A stretch of 64,000 bases of DNA, taken from contig JAFVAQ010000026.1 in the NCBI GenBank assembly GCA_017480495.1, positions 1 to 64,000 of the forward strand. The letters run 5' to 3'. Under the pieces are notes generated by a model. That model saw only the letters and a program-made list of their open reading frames with translations. It ran no database searches and was not told where the DNA came from. This document shows positions 1 to 9,310 of the stretch, piece after piece. Positions within the stretch are counted from its first letter, which is position 1, and every line of letters begins with the position of its first letter. Source of the stretch: Eubacterium sp. GTDB taxonomy: Bacteria; Bacillota; Clostridia; Lachnospirales; Lachnospiraceae. The position numbers and the translations under genes are program-made.

Positions 1-126
1 AGAGATTTGCTTACAGCTTCCTTCAGATTCCACCTCACGATGGACACCCTTGCTGTTCAGCTATACACTTCCCACTATCTGGGCGTGTTCGGGACTTGCA
101 CCCGTTAGAGCGCGCCCATGGCGCGC
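1..126 (-). mobile_element. Probable group II intron, 5' part (domain I), runs off left edge
   Basis: Read on the minus strand, this stretch has the self-complementary GCGCGCC/GGGCGCGC segment, then GGGTGCAAGTCCCGAAC, then GTGAGGTGGAATCTGAAGG and AAGCTGTAAGCAAA. These blocks match my recollection of the domain I region of bacterial group II introns of Firmicutes that encode an LtrA-type reverse transcriptase. The maturase gene and the 3' domains V and VI would lie left of the window. It starts immediately downstream of the Rho-independent terminator of the VWA gene, a common landing position for bacterial group II introns. No coding capacity is visible here. The exact 5' splice site cannot be placed. 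Identification rests on pattern memory only. Confidence 0.55.
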
Positions 127-130
127 AAAC

Positions 131-162
131 ATAAAAAAGAGCGGAGTTATTCAACTCCGCTC
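131..162 (-). terminator. Rho-independent terminator of the exopolysaccharide/VWA operon
   Basis: A perfect 10-bp stem (GAGCGGAGTT with AACTCCGCTC) with a 4-nt loop is followed on the minus strand by six T residues. It lies 25 bp beyond the stop codon of the VWA gene and closes the leftward operon. Confidence 0.9.
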
Positions 163-186
163 AAACTATTTCTATATCTCTTTACA

Positions 187-1830
187 TTACATCTGCGAAT
201 TAAACAGACTCTTTATCTTATAAACGATATCTTCGCTATCTGCATTGATGGTAGCCGCTTCGTTTACTTCAGAAAGCTTTCTCATAGCATCTGTATCCGC
301 CTCAGCTGTGTAGCTGATTGTATAAACAGGGATGTTAGATTCCTTAAGTGCAGGTGTTATGGTGCTTAGATCATAACCTACATTCTGGTATCCATCACTC
401 AGAAGGAAGATCATCGCCTTCGCATCAGGATGATTAACCTTCTCCTTCTCTATCATATCCATAGCAACTACAACTGCATCGTAGCTGGCAGTTGAACCAT
501 TTGCTGTCAGGCCATTGATACCGCCCTGGAAATATGACTTCTGGTTCATATCGAACTTAGCAATTGGAACCTCTATAGTTACATCATCGCTGTAGCTTAC
601 AAGTCCAACGTAGTTATTCTCGTTGATATACTGCATACCATTTGAAAGCGATTCCTTCAGCTGGATGATAGGATCACCATACATACTTCCGCTGCAGTCT
701 GCAACGAATACAGCAATAATATCCTTACCATTATCCTTATTAGCCTTATACATCTCCAGAGCCTTGTTAACCTCTGAACCTGTAAACTGTCTATCACTCT
801 TATAATCATCGTTGGCGTTGAAGCCGTATCTAGTAGCTATACTCTGGCTAGAAGAATCCATACAATAATCATTGAATATCTTAATAGCGTCCTTCTCGCC
901 GTCGCTCAGCAGATCCTCATTAACTATATAAAGAGGATTATCATGTCTGATACCAAATGGAATGAAGTTATAAAGCTTATTAACATTTGGCTCATTTATA
1001 TATGTCTGGTACTCGAGGATCATACCATCAAGGGTACCCTTCTGAGCACTGTCTCTCATCTGCATTGTATTATAAGCAACAAATGGAATGTTGTTCTGGA
1101 ACTTATTAAACGACTCAATCGCTTTATCACTGAATGGATTCTCTGAATCACCATAAACTAAGATTGACAGGAGCATATTCATACCTGTTGAACTAGTCTG
1201 TGGGTTTGTATAACCAATGTTGATCTTTCCTTCCTGAACAGCACCAACTATATCTTCAAAGGTTTTATACTCACTATTCTTATCAATAAGGAGTCCAGCT
1301 GTATTACCTACCAGTCTCTCATTATACATAGTTACATTTCCGCCGTTAGCATTTACATACTCCCCCCAAAGATAGTTTGATGGTGTGAATAGCTGTGGTG
1401 TATGCTTATTGGAAATGATATAGTCCGCAGCAAGTCCTGAAGAAACAGGTCTCACCTGAATTCCTATAGTTTTTCCGTCGTCCGTAGTCACATTCGACTT
1501 GTTGAATTCTTTCGCAACATCTATCAGCCATGACTCATAATCATCGCCCGCCTTCTCAGGGGATGTCATAACCTCAAGAACGATGTCTGCGTTAGCATCA
1601 ACTGCCAGAGGATACTTTGTTATCTCTGGGAGCTCGTCGTAAAGGGTGTTATCATCTAGCGATATAGACGCCTTAGTTGGCTCATTCTCCTTTACCTTGA
1701 TATGCTTCAGCATAGACTCTGTTGTTCTACCCTTTGAAGAAGATTTGATGATTGCAAAAACTCCCAAGAGGAAGACTATAACAACCGCAAATACAACTCC
1801 TACAATTATTACTGAATTACTCTTTTTCAT
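187..1830 (-). CDS. Membrane-anchored binding-protein-like + von Willebrand factor A domain protein
   Basis: A 547-aa protein with an N-terminal uncleaved membrane anchor (about residues 7-28), so the rest is probably outside the cell. Residues about 75-350 resemble a bacterial extracellular solute-binding fold. From about residue 370 there is a von Willebrand A domain with an intact metal-ion-dependent adhesion site: DCSGS near residue 378, the later GSTASYD threonine and the LLSDGY aspartate. VWA domains bind protein or matrix ligands through Mg2+; the ligand here is unknown. The start codon overlaps the upstream gene's stop (ATGA), so the two are translationally coupled. It ends the exopolysaccharide operon, which suggests a role at the cell surface or in matrix organisation, but that is inference. 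Confidence 0.8.
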   Translation of the reverse strand: MKKSNSVIIVGVVFAVVIVFLLGVFAIIKSSSKGRTTESMLKHIKVKENEPTKASISLDDNTLYDELPEITKYPLAVDANADIVLEVMTSPEKAGDDYESWLIDVAKEFNKSNVTTDDGKTIGIQVRPVSSGLAADYIISNKHTPQLFTPSNYLWGEYVNANGGNVTMYNERLVGNTAGLLIDKNSEYKTFEDIVGAVQEGKINIGYTNPQTSSTGMNMLLSILVYGDSENPFSDKAIESFNKFQNNIPFVAYNTMQMRDSAQKGTLDGMILEYQTYINEPNVNKLYNFIPFGIRHDNPLYIVNEDLLSDGEKDAIKIFNDYCMDSSSQSIATRYGFNANDDYKSDRQFTGSEVNKALEMYKANKDNGKDIIAVFVADCSGSMYGDPIIQLKESLSNGMQYINENNYVGLVSYSDDVTIEVPIAKFDMNQKSYFQGGINGLTANGSTASYDAVVVAMDMIEKEKVNHPDAKAMIFLLSDGYQNVGYDLSTITPALKESNIPVYTISYTAEADTDAMRKLSEVNEAATINADSEDIVYKIKSLFNSQM

Positions 1831-2465
1831 GATCCCAATGTCGCCTTTCCTGTTTTTTTCATTTCTTCAAGTGCCTCTATCATATCGTCTATCTCTCTGG
1901 TGTCGTTATCCAGAGTAGTATCGTCAAATGTAACTGATAGTTCTACTAGCTTATTAAATTTATTTAGTAACTCCTGCGAGGAATCGCACATCTGATTGAT
2001 ATATCCGGAATCAACTCCCGCTACATAATCAAAGGTTTCTATATATTCAGCAGAATTATTAACATTTCTTATCATCTGTGTTCTAGTCAGAAGATAGAGT
2101 TCTCTCAGCTTGCTATCCTGTTCAAGGGCCAGAAAATATTTCTTTCTATTTTCCAGACTATCCAGCATATTCAGAAGGTGTGTTCTCTGCTTTACAAAGA
2201 ATCTCTTATTTCCTGCTGAAATGAGTCGAGCCTTGACATTAGCTATATCATCAAGATCTGACTCCTTCAAAACTGTCATATTGGAATATATCGCATAAGC
2301 AACCCACAGCGCACCCATTCCAATAGTTATAAATCCCACCAGGGTCTGCATGGCACCTTCACTCGAATCTCCGAAGATAGCTTCCGACGCAAAATAGAAT
2401 CCAACTATCAGTCCTAGAATAACCAGATTAACTATATTCACTTTTAATAGCTTCTTTAAATCCAT
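1827..2465 (-). CDS. Hypothetical membrane protein, two N-terminal TM helices
   Basis: About 212 aa from the ATG at 2465; a TTG six codons upstream would give 218 aa, and neither has a strong ribosome binding site. Two hydrophobic helices lie near residues 8-30 and 40-60, followed by a soluble, helical, charged domain of about 140 residues. I recognise no family motif. The stop overlaps the start of the VWA gene, so the two probably act together, perhaps as an anchoring or partner subunit. Some firmicute two-TM proteins beside VWA genes have this layout, but no function can be assigned. Confidence 0.7.
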   Translation of the reverse strand: MDLKKLLKVNIVNLVILGLIVGFYFASEAIFGDSSEGAMQTLVGFITIGMGALWVAYAIYSNMTVLKESDLDDIANVKARLISAGNKRFFVKQRTHLLNMLDSLENRKKYFLALEQDSKLRELYLLTRTQMIRNVNNSAEYIETFDYVAGVDSGYINQMCDSSQELLNKFNKLVELSVTFDDTTLDNDTREIDDMIEALEEMKKTGKATLGS

Positions 2466-2519
2466 ATAGTCACACTCACACAAGTATTAAATCTCAAGTC
2501 CAACAAACACTTTTATCTG

Positions 2520-3680
2520 TCACATGCTTTCATACAATTCCTTCATGATACTGTTAGCATAGTGATAGTCGTACTTTTCAGCTCTTTCGATATTCTTTCT
2601 TCCAACGCTTTCGCACCAATCCGGATGATCCGCCAAGTACTCTATTCCATCCGCAAAACCATCAACATCCTCTGGTCCGTAGCTGAAGCCTGTCTCGCCA
2701 TTAACGGAATACTCATTTATTCCATTTATGTTAGAAGTAATGATTGGAAGTCCTGCCGCCATCGCCTCGATTCCGGCCAGCCCCAGTCCTTCTCTTCTAG
2801 ATGGAAATGCCACTGCATCCGCTGCTGCATAGAGATCATTTACATCTTCTCTAAATCCAAGAAGTCTAACTCTATCCTGCAGATCATAGTCAACGATCAG
2901 TCTCTTCAGTTCATCTTCCTCATTATCCTTACCCATTCCTTTACCAGCAATGAAGTACTTGATATCACTTCTATCTAACTGGTGAATAGCCTTGATAATG
3001 GTCTCGTGATTTTTTCTACCTGAGAGCTCCCCTACTGAAAGCAGGAAGAAGTCCTCCTCCTTTAGTCCAAGCTCTTCTCTGATTCTCACCCTAGAATCAG
3101 CATGTCTAGCTATCTCCTTAGTATCTATTCCGATACCTGGCACAATCACTACTCTCTTCGCATGGAACTTCTTATTGACGAGGTTAAAGTCCTCATGATT
3201 TATCAGGACCATTACATCCGTGAACTTACTCAGGTACTTCTCAACCGGATAGAAAACTATCCAGCTGCTAAGTGGCGAACCCTTAAAGAAATGCAGTCCA
3301 TGCGCAGTATATATAATTGGAGTTCCTGTCTTCTTTGCAGCAAGACGTCCTATAACCGAACCTATAGGAGTGTGGCAATGAATGAAGGAATACTTCTCCG
3401 TCTTAATAAGCTTTATTATCTTCTTCAGAGCAACGTAATTATTGATAATATCATATACCTTCCTGGTCGAAGGTATCTGGAAGCATTTACCGCCGTGCTC
3501 CTTAACCCACTTATAGAAGTCTCTGATGGCCTTATCCGGAATAGGATTACCCTTCCTAAAGTTTCCAGCAACATGGACCTCATAGCCCATTTCTTCTAGG
3601 ATAAGAATATTATTAATATTAAATTGTGCCGACATTGCTGCCGTTGTTGCAAGCATTAATACTTTCTTCTTATCAGCCAT
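2520..3680 (-). CDS. Glycosyltransferase family 4 (GT-B fold), exopolysaccharide synthesis
   Basis: 386 aa, full length for a GT4 enzyme. The N-terminal half starts with VLMLATTAAMSAQF and has the HCHTPIGSVIGRLAAK segment typical of EpsD/CapM-like acceptor domains. The C-terminal nucleotide-sugar domain has SVGELSGRKNH and the EX7E motif (Glu297 and Glu305 in REGLGLAGIE). Such retaining transferases add one sugar from a nucleotide donor to a lipid-linked oligosaccharide on the cytoplasmic face. The ATG overlaps the stop of the upstream GT2 gene (TAATG). Donor and linkage cannot be told from sequence. Confidence 0.9.
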   Translation of the reverse strand: MADKKKVLMLATTAAMSAQFNINNILILEEMGYEVHVAGNFRKGNPIPDKAIRDFYKWVKEHGGKCFQIPSTRKVYDIINNYVALKKIIKLIKTEKYSFIHCHTPIGSVIGRLAAKKTGTPIIYTAHGLHFFKGSPLSSWIVFYPVEKYLSKFTDVMVLINHEDFNLVNKKFHAKRVVIVPGIGIDTKEIARHADSRVRIREELGLKEEDFFLLSVGELSGRKNHETIIKAIHQLDRSDIKYFIAGKGMGKDNEEDELKRLIVDYDLQDRVRLLGFREDVNDLYAAADAVAFPSRREGLGLAGIEAMAAGLPIITSNINGINEYSVNGETGFSYGPEDVDGFADGIEYLADHPDWCESVGRKNIERAEKYDYHYANSIMKELYESM

Positions 3681-4567
3681 TATTTGTCACGACCTCTAAA
3701 CTGTTTGGAATCTCTTATTCCATCCTTCACGCCTCGGAAGACTGAGCTAAGCTTATTCTTCTTATCTTCCTCGTAACAAAGGATGAGAACTATTGTCTTA
3801 ACAATTCCAACTATATTTCTAAATCCAAATCTTCTGTAATATTTATACGAACAATATATTCTATTTCTAGTTATATAATATTTCCTCATAGCGGAGTGAT
3901 TCATCACTCCCACCTTCTTGAAGAGGAATCTATGAACCTCGGTATTACCAACCTCGTGTTCCATTATTATCTGGTTGCACTGCAGTATTCTATATCCAGA
4001 CTTTCTAAGCCTTATTGAATAATCAAAATCCACGTAGTCCATGAAGAGATATTCATCATATCCGCCTACAATATTCCAAGCCTCAAGATTTATCATGCTT
4101 CCTGCAGTAATGCATGAATGTAGAGTCTGGTACTTCTTATCATTCTTCGAAGTATCCTCACCAAAATTCACAAGTATACGACCTGAATTGATATCCTTTA
4201 TTCTAGGACATATAATACCTATCCTCTCAAACTTGGCGCCCCGGCTTAGTCCTTTAACCAAATCCTTATCTGGACAAGAATCCTGATCGAGAGTCAGAAC
4301 CCATTTCTTACCCTCTTCGGATGCCGCCTTCATTATTCTATTAAGGCCACCGGCAACACCTGTATTAGTCTCGCCCGGCATCAGCTTCACGCTGCTTCCT
4401 TCACTACTGAGTGCAGCAATCATATCAGCTATATCCGAATAATTATCAGAAGCATTATCTGCTATATATACGCAGTCCACCTGAGGGCTAAGTAGCATAA
4501 GTGTACTTTTCAGTTTATCTATATCAGGATTAAATGTAACTATACCTGCACCAATACTCAGCTTCAT
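3680..4567 (-). CDS. Glycosyltransferase family 2, rhamnosyltransferase-like
   Basis: 295 aa GT-A fold enzyme. It opens with GAGIVTFNPDIDKL, then IADNASDN, a nucleotide-binding LTLDQDSC segment carrying the DXD-type motif, and GGYDEYLFMDYVDFDYSIR, a block typical of WbbL/RfbF-like dTDP-rhamnose transferases. It would add a sugar to an undecaprenyl-linked repeat unit at the inner membrane face. It has its own ribosome binding site (GAGGG) 17 bp after the neighbouring GT2 gene and overlaps the GT4 gene by one base. The rhamnosyl call is by similarity of motif pattern only. Confidence 0.88.
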   Translation of the reverse strand: MKLSIGAGIVTFNPDIDKLKSTLMLLSPQVDCVYIADNASDNYSDIADMIAALSSEGSSVKLMPGETNTGVAGGLNRIMKAASEEGKKWVLTLDQDSCPDKDLVKGLSRGAKFERIGIICPRIKDINSGRILVNFGEDTSKNDKKYQTLHSCITAGSMINLEAWNIVGGYDEYLFMDYVDFDYSIRLRKSGYRILQCNQIIMEHEVGNTEVHRFLFKKVGVMNHSAMRKYYITRNRIYCSYKYYRRFGFRNIVGIVKTIVLILCYEEDKKNKLSSVFRGVKDGIRDSKQFRGRDK

Positions 4568-4584
4568 AGAACCCTCGCATCAAA

Positions 4585-5511
4585 CTAATAATTACCAAGG
4601 ATAATCTTGACCTTAGTTTCTATATCTCCTATCGGAACACCCGACTTCATCATCTTATTATTAAGCAGCCTCAGTTTACCCTTTTTAGCAGTCTTATAAT
4701 CTGCCACCTCTGTGAGAAAGCTTTTAGCCTCTTCTAGCAGTTCTCCGTCACATCTATCTAGAAGTTCTGCCGCCATTCTACTCTGTACGCCACGTCTTCC
4801 AAACACAAGGTTAGCTTCTACCTTGATACGCTGCATTATTCCATTTCCACCACTTGTGGCACTTACGTTCGTACGTCTGTGATATATATATGCATTATCA
4901 TCCAGAATCATCTTGCCACAGCCAAGAGCTATACTACCTAGAACAAAATCATGATCTGGAACTTCTCTCTTCATATATTTGATACCAGTGAATCTTTTAG
5001 CTAGCTCCATGCAAGGCGCTGTAAAAACATAAGTACATCCCGCTAGTCTCGCTCTTGAGAAAAAGCTCTGTATATTTACAGGCATATCCGATACTTCGTG
5101 TTTTCCGATAATATTCAGATTCTCATCCGTGATAATATCCCCTGATGCGTATAAACAGATATCATCCTTACTGGACCTATCTTCAATAAGCTTTATCGCC
5201 ATTTTAGTCTTCTGTTCAAACCACACATCATCCTGATCCGAGAAGGCATAGAAGTCAGCTTCTGCGGCGTGTTCAAGGAGTTTCATGAAGCTTCTCTTGT
5301 AACCTATGTTGCCTCCCGAATAAACCTTGATCCGATTACCATATTCACGAGACAACTCTCGCAGCAAGTTAACTGTACCATCAGAAGAACCGTCATCACG
5401 AACAGTAAGGAGTATATCAACTTCCTCCTGATTCATTATAGATTCTACCTGCTGTCTCAAATATCTCTCGCCATTACAGGTTGACATAAGTACATTGACT
5501 CTATACATCAT
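4585..5511 (-). CDS. Glycosyltransferase family 2
   Basis: 308 aa. The N-terminus VNVLMSTCNGERYLRQQVESI and RDDGSSDGT are classic GT2 nucleotide-sugar binding blocks; AFSDQDDVW carries the DXD metal site; EVPDHDFVLGSIAL fits the acceptor/catalytic-base region. It resembles the alpha-1,3-rhamnosyltransferase type found in firmicute polysaccharide clusters. The start is overlapped by the stop of the priming transferase gene (TAATG), showing tight coupling in the operon. The sugar specificity is not determined. Confidence 0.9.
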   Translation of the reverse strand: MMYRVNVLMSTCNGERYLRQQVESIMNQEEVDILLTVRDDGSSDGTVNLLRELSREYGNRIKVYSGGNIGYKRSFMKLLEHAAEADFYAFSDQDDVWFEQKTKMAIKLIEDRSSKDDICLYASGDIITDENLNIIGKHEVSDMPVNIQSFFSRARLAGCTYVFTAPCMELAKRFTGIKYMKREVPDHDFVLGSIALGCGKMILDDNAYIYHRRTNVSATSGGNGIMQRIKVEANLVFGRRGVQSRMAAELLDRCDGELLEEAKSFLTEVADYKTAKKGKLRLLNNKMMKSGVPIGDIETKVKIILGNY

Positions 5512-6956
5512 TATTCACCTAATGCCTTATCCGGCACTTCATCGTATTCATATTCCTTACCGAGGGAATATGCAAAGCTGCTATAATCCTTCTGAGAATC
5601 CTGACCTCCTGGATTCTTCTCATTATCAAATGCCTCTGTTGAACTATTCTTGAAAATAACGATGAGGGTCTGGAATATAAGCTTTATATCCATCCAGAAG
5701 CTATACTCTTCTATATACATGAGGTCGAGTATCAGCTTGTCCTTAGGCGACGTATTGTACTTACCTGCTATCTGAGCATAACCTGTAATACCCGCCTTAA
5801 CACGGAGTCTATATTCAAATTCAGGAAGATCATTTGTATAGTTAAAGATATTTGCCAGCATCTCTGGTCTAGGACCAACGACTGACATATCTCCCTTTAT
5901 AACATTTATAAACTGTGGTATCTCATCTATTCTGAATCTTCTCAGAACCTTACCAACAGATGTAACTCTTTCATCATTTACAACAGACAGATAATTATCT
6001 ACGTTTTCCTTCATAGTACGAAGCTTATAAACGGAGAATATCTTTCCATCTCTGGTAGCTCTGTTCTGCTTGAAGAATATTGCGCCACCATCATTAAGCT
6101 TTATAGCTATAGCAGCAATCAGAAGTATAGGTGATGTTACAACAAGCGCTATGATAGAGATAACAAGATCAGATATTCTCTTCACAAATCTCTGCTCTGC
6201 ACGGAGTCCCTTTGAAGACATATTCAGAAGGGAAACATCATCCAGCATTATATGATGAGCATTCAGCTCAACTACATCCGCCATTTCAGGATTGATATAT
6301 ACATTCTTCATATTCTGATAACAGAACTCAACTATCTGAGTACGTTCCTTAACGGGAACATCATAAACAAATACTGTATCGTACTTAGTTATCAGATCCT
6401 TGAGAGACTCATTTCTATAGTCTACATTTCGGCATATCTTGTACTGAAGCTTGTATTTGCGAATACTCTTACATATCTCATTCAGCGATCTCTGAGAAGA
6501 AGTCACTATAAGACATCTGGCTGGATCATATATCTTGAAATATATATAGTTTCCGCCATAAACAGCTATATTGATTATGAGCATCTGAATTGCAAGGATA
6601 ACAAGAAGTAACCAAGGCTGCTCCAGAGTAAACTTCTGGTTATTAACCTGGTTAGTATTCATGACGCAGAGCATGATATAGGCAACAATGTCAGTCATTG
6701 CTGCTGCAAGGCTCACGGAAATGATTATTGGCTTACTCTTCCTCTTTCCTACATCATATCCTCCATATATCTTGAGGAACAGGTAGCCGGAAATGAGATA
6801 ACTGAGCACTGTTACGGCTGCAGTTCTGGAGGCATTCAGCAGCTGCCAGTTTCTGATGGCAAAAAGTCTGTAGAAAGTCCAAAATACACAGAAATATAGA
6901 ATTATCTTAAACAAGAACATTATTAAATATTCACACTGTCTAAGCTGTTCTTTCAT
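5511..6956 (-). CDS. Polyprenyl-phosphate sugar-1-phosphate transferase (priming enzyme)
   Basis: 481 aa, the usual length of WbaP/WcaJ-type enzymes. Four TM helices lie at about 9-31, 47-65, 76-100 and 116-135, then a degenerate Rossmann-like domain, then a fifth membrane segment (about 266-290) leading into the bacterial sugar transferase domain with the SPILLIAAIAIKLNDGG, FFKQNRATRDGK, YKLRTM and MSVVGPRPE blocks. It transfers a hexose-1-phosphate from UDP-sugar to undecaprenyl phosphate, the first step of repeat-unit assembly. It is the first gene of the leftward operon, with a GGAG ribosome binding site 9 nt before ATG. No flippase or polymerase is visible, so the pathway is completed elsewhere. 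Confidence 0.93.
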   Translation of the reverse strand: MKEQLRQCEYLIMFLFKIILYFCVFWTFYRLFAIRNWQLLNASRTAAVTVLSYLISGYLFLKIYGGYDVGKRKSKPIIISVSLAAAMTDIVAYIMLCVMNTNQVNNQKFTLEQPWLLLVILAIQMLIINIAVYGGNYIYFKIYDPARCLIVTSSQRSLNEICKSIRKYKLQYKICRNVDYRNESLKDLITKYDTVFVYDVPVKERTQIVEFCYQNMKNVYINPEMADVVELNAHHIMLDDVSLLNMSSKGLRAEQRFVKRISDLVISIIALVVTSPILLIAAIAIKLNDGGAIFFKQNRATRDGKIFSVYKLRTMKENVDNYLSVVNDERVTSVGKVLRRFRIDEIPQFINVIKGDMSVVGPRPEMLANIFNYTNDLPEFEYRLRVKAGITGYAQIAGKYNTSPKDKLILDLMYIEEYSFWMDIKLIFQTLIVIFKNSSTEAFDNEKNPGGQDSQKDYSSFAYSLGKEYEYDEVPDKALGE

Positions 6957-6999
6957 TTTCTTTCACTCCACTTTACACCGAAAAATATCTCGGCACATA

Positions 7000-7035
7000 G
7001 TTACGAATACTATAACATATTTTCACAAAATATGA
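7000..7035 (-). promoter_or_regulatory. Candidate promoter of the exopolysaccharide operon
   Basis: On the minus strand a TATAGT -10 box is followed by about 50 nt of leader to the priming transferase start. The -35 region (TTTCAT, 17-bp spacer) is weak. It lies just after the terminator of the lipid kinase gene, where a new transcript is expected. Confidence 0.4.
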
Positions 7036-7061
7036 AAGTATTACAGGACCTGCCCAATTAA

Positions 7062-7093
7062 ACGCAAAATTCCCAGGATATTATCCTGGGAAT
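7062..7093 (-). terminator. Terminator of the queDE-folE-queC-kinase operon
   Basis: A 12-bp inverted repeat (TCCCAGGATA on both arms) is followed on the minus strand by TTTTGCGTTT. The stop codon of the lipid kinase gene sits inside the 5' arm of the stem. Confidence 0.85.
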
Positions 7094-7998
7094 GCACTCT
7101 TATCCTTAAGTGTAAGCGACACTGCTTTTCTAATATTTGATATTCTTGTAGTTTTAAAGCTGCCTCCGTATTCTCCATCAACAGTCCATGGTAACTCCTC
7201 GGCTGCCTGAACCACAACTCTCGAGGATTTTCTGAAGACAATCATTTCGTCATTTAGGTCGTCCACCAAAAGGGAGTTGATTATTCTCTGCATTTCCATA
7301 GGGTTTTCCGGAGTCTTGATAAGTACAGTCTCAAACTTACCATCTGAGAAGGACATATCCTTAGAACCTATATTCTTGAAGCCACCTATCGAAAGAGAAT
7401 TGGTAACCTGACCATAGATGAAGTCACCTGTCACTTCCTCTCCATCAAACAGCACCTTCAGTCTGTAGGTCTTCATATTAAACATGGATTTACCTGCTTC
7501 CAGAACATAAGCAGCATGCCCCAGAGCATTCTTTAAGTTTTGTGGAGTCGAATAAGATATCTCTGTAAATGCACCAAACGCTGCAACATAGATGAAAAAT
7601 GTATTCTCCAGCCTTCCTACATCTACATGACAGATATCTCCGTCCATTATATCTCTCGCCGCCTGAAGAGGCTCCATACTCATTCTAAGACTTCGAGCAT
7701 AATCATTAGTACTTCCACATGGTATATAACCCATATGAATTCTCTTCTTGATTTTTCTCTCAAGTCTCATTATTCCGCCGACTGTATTGTCCAGTGTTCC
7801 ATCACCACCAGCACATACAACCATGTCGAACTTCTCCGCATTTTCGTATACATAGCGCTCAGTATCCTCCTGACTCTTAGTAGGATATACCTCAACCTTG
7901 TAGCCACCTTTGGAGAAAATTTCAATTATATTGATTAGATCAGCCTTTATTACAGTTCTTCCGGCTTTTGGATTTACTATAAAAAGCAGATTTTTCAT
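7081..7998 (-). CDS. Diacylglycerol/lipid kinase family protein (YegS/BmrU type)
   Basis: About 305 aa from the ATG at 7998, which has a GGGGG ribosome binding site 8 nt upstream; a GTG two codons earlier overlaps the queC stop. The nucleotide-binding motif GGDGT is near residue 65 and the start has IVNPKAGRT, both diagnostic of the DAGK catalytic domain. It phosphorylates a membrane lipid, probably diacylglycerol released by polymer synthesis, at the cytoplasmic face. It is the last gene of the queuosine-precursor operon and its stop codon lies in the terminator stem. Nothing links it chemically to queuosine; the grouping may be chance. Confidence 0.88.
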   Translation of the reverse strand: MKNLLFIVNPKAGRTVIKADLINIIEIFSKGGYKVEVYPTKSQEDTERYVYENAEKFDMVVCAGGDGTLDNTVGGIMRLERKIKKRIHMGYIPCGSTNDYARSLRMSMEPLQAARDIMDGDICHVDVGRLENTFFIYVAAFGAFTEISYSTPQNLKNALGHAAYVLEAGKSMFNMKTYRLKVLFDGEEVTGDFIYGQVTNSLSIGGFKNIGSKDMSFSDGKFETVLIKTPENPMEMQRIINSLLVDDLNDEMIVFRKSSRVVVQAAEELPWTVDGEYGGSFKTTRISNIRKAVSLTLKDKSAFPG

Positions 7999-8000
7999 TT

Positions 8001-8663
8001 TCACATCCCCCTACGTGATAAATAATTATCTAATCCTCTTTTTCTAAGCTTACATGCAGGGCAGTCCCCACATCCATCTCCTATTATTCCATTATAGCAG
8101 GTAAGAGTTTTCTCTCTTACTAGATCAAAAACACCTAGGCTGTCTGCCAGTTCCCAGGTTTCTTCCTTGTCGATCCACATAAGTGGAGTTATCAGGCAGA
8201 AGCCATAGTCCATAGCTAGATTCAGCGTAGTATTCAGAGACTTGATGAATACGTCTCTACAGTCAGGGTATCCTGAGAAATCACTCTGAGATACACCTGT
8301 TATTATATCAGTAACGCCGTGAGTTTTAGCGAAGATTGCTGCGTATGTAAGGAAGAGCATATTTCTTCCTTCTACAAAGGAGTTTGGAGGTCCTTCTTCA
8401 GGAGCTTCCTTATCTACCTCTATATCCTCTCTTGTAAGCGAATTTGGTGCAAGCTCATTTAACTCCTTAAGGTTTATTATATGATGCTCAACTCCAAGTT
8501 CTTTTGCTATCTCCGCCGCACACTCCAGTTCCTTCGAATGTCTCTGTCCATAATCAAAGGAAACGGCATAAACCTTTTCATATATCTTAAGTGCCCATGC
8601 CAGGCAGGTGGTACTATCCTGTCCACCACTAAATACAACTACTGCTTCTTTCTTGTTCTTCAT
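8001..8663 (-). CDS. queC: 7-cyano-7-deazaguanine synthase QueC
   Basis: 220 aa, full length. The PP-loop ATP pyrophosphatase motif SGGQDS is at residues 12-17, and the zinc site is in [10 protein letters not shown] near the C-terminus with an upstream Cys. It converts 7-carboxy-7-deazaguanine to preQ0 using ATP and ammonia, the last step of preQ0 synthesis in the cytoplasm. It stands with folE, queE and queD, so the whole route from GTP to preQ0 is in this operon. It should be repressed with them through the preQ1-I riboswitch at 10511-10550. Confidence 0.97.
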   Translation of the reverse strand: MKNKKEAVVVFSGGQDSTTCLAWALKIYEKVYAVSFDYGQRHSKELECAAEIAKELGVEHHIINLKELNELAPNSLTREDIEVDKEAPEEGPPNSFVEGRNMLFLTYAAIFAKTHGVTDIITGVSQSDFSGYPDCRDVFIKSLNTTLNLAMDYGFCLITPLMWIDKEETWELADSLGVFDLVREKTLTCYNGIIGDGCGDCPACKLRKRGLDNYLSRRGM

Positions 8664-8672
8664 CTCGGCTCC

Positions 8673-9269
8673 TTATATATCTTCTCTTGATACACGTAGA
8701 TCTATCAGTCTAAGCACACGCTCCTGCAGATCCATATCATCTGCAAATGCCCCTCTAAAGGTTGTAGTCAGCGTAACTGCTGGTGTATTCTTGATTCCAC
8801 GTGCTGTCATGCAGCTATGCTTTCCTGTAATGATAACTGCAACATCTGGAGAGAGTGTAGCCTTCTCCATGATATAGGCTATGTCAGTGCCTATCTTCTC
8901 TTGAAGCTGAAGTCTTTTTCCAACCATATCAGCGATACGAGCTATCTTGCTAAGTCCGATAACTCTGTCTCTAGGTATATATGCAACACTGACCTTCATA
9001 TCATACATAAGGGCCATATGGTGCTCACAATAACTGAATATCTCAATATCCTTAACTACTACCATATCATTATTGATAGGTGCATCAAAGGTTTTATTAA
9101 ACATTTCAGCTATCTCATCATTTGAATACTGAATCCCTTCAAAGATCTCGCTATACATCCTGGCTACTCTGTCCGGAGTTTCGCGAAGTCCCTCTCTATC
9201 TGGATCTTCACCAATTGCCTCAAGTATCCCTCTGATATGTTCTCTTATTTTTTCCTGGTCTACTGCCAT
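8673..9269 (-). CDS. folE: GTP cyclohydrolase I FolE
   Basis: 198 aa, normal length. The zinc/catalytic block [22 protein letters not shown], the GLSKIARI segment and the HSCMTARG C-terminal cysteine/histidine block are all present. It makes 7,8-dihydroneopterin triphosphate from GTP, which is used by QueD here and by folate synthesis. Being inside a preQ1-controlled operon suggests it is the queuosine-dedicated copy; a folate copy could exist elsewhere. Confidence 0.97.
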   Translation of the reverse strand: MAVDQEKIREHIRGILEAIGEDPDREGLRETPDRVARMYSEIFEGIQYSNDEIAEMFNKTFDAPINNDMVVVKDIEIFSYCEHHMALMYDMKVSVAYIPRDRVIGLSKIARIADMVGKRLQLQEKIGTDIAYIMEKATLSPDVAVIITGKHSCMTARGIKNTPAVTLTTTFRGAFADDMDLQERVLRLIDLRVSREDI

Positions 9270-9310
9270 CTTCTTCTCTCCATTATAAATATTTAATCAT
9301 CTTTTTATCA

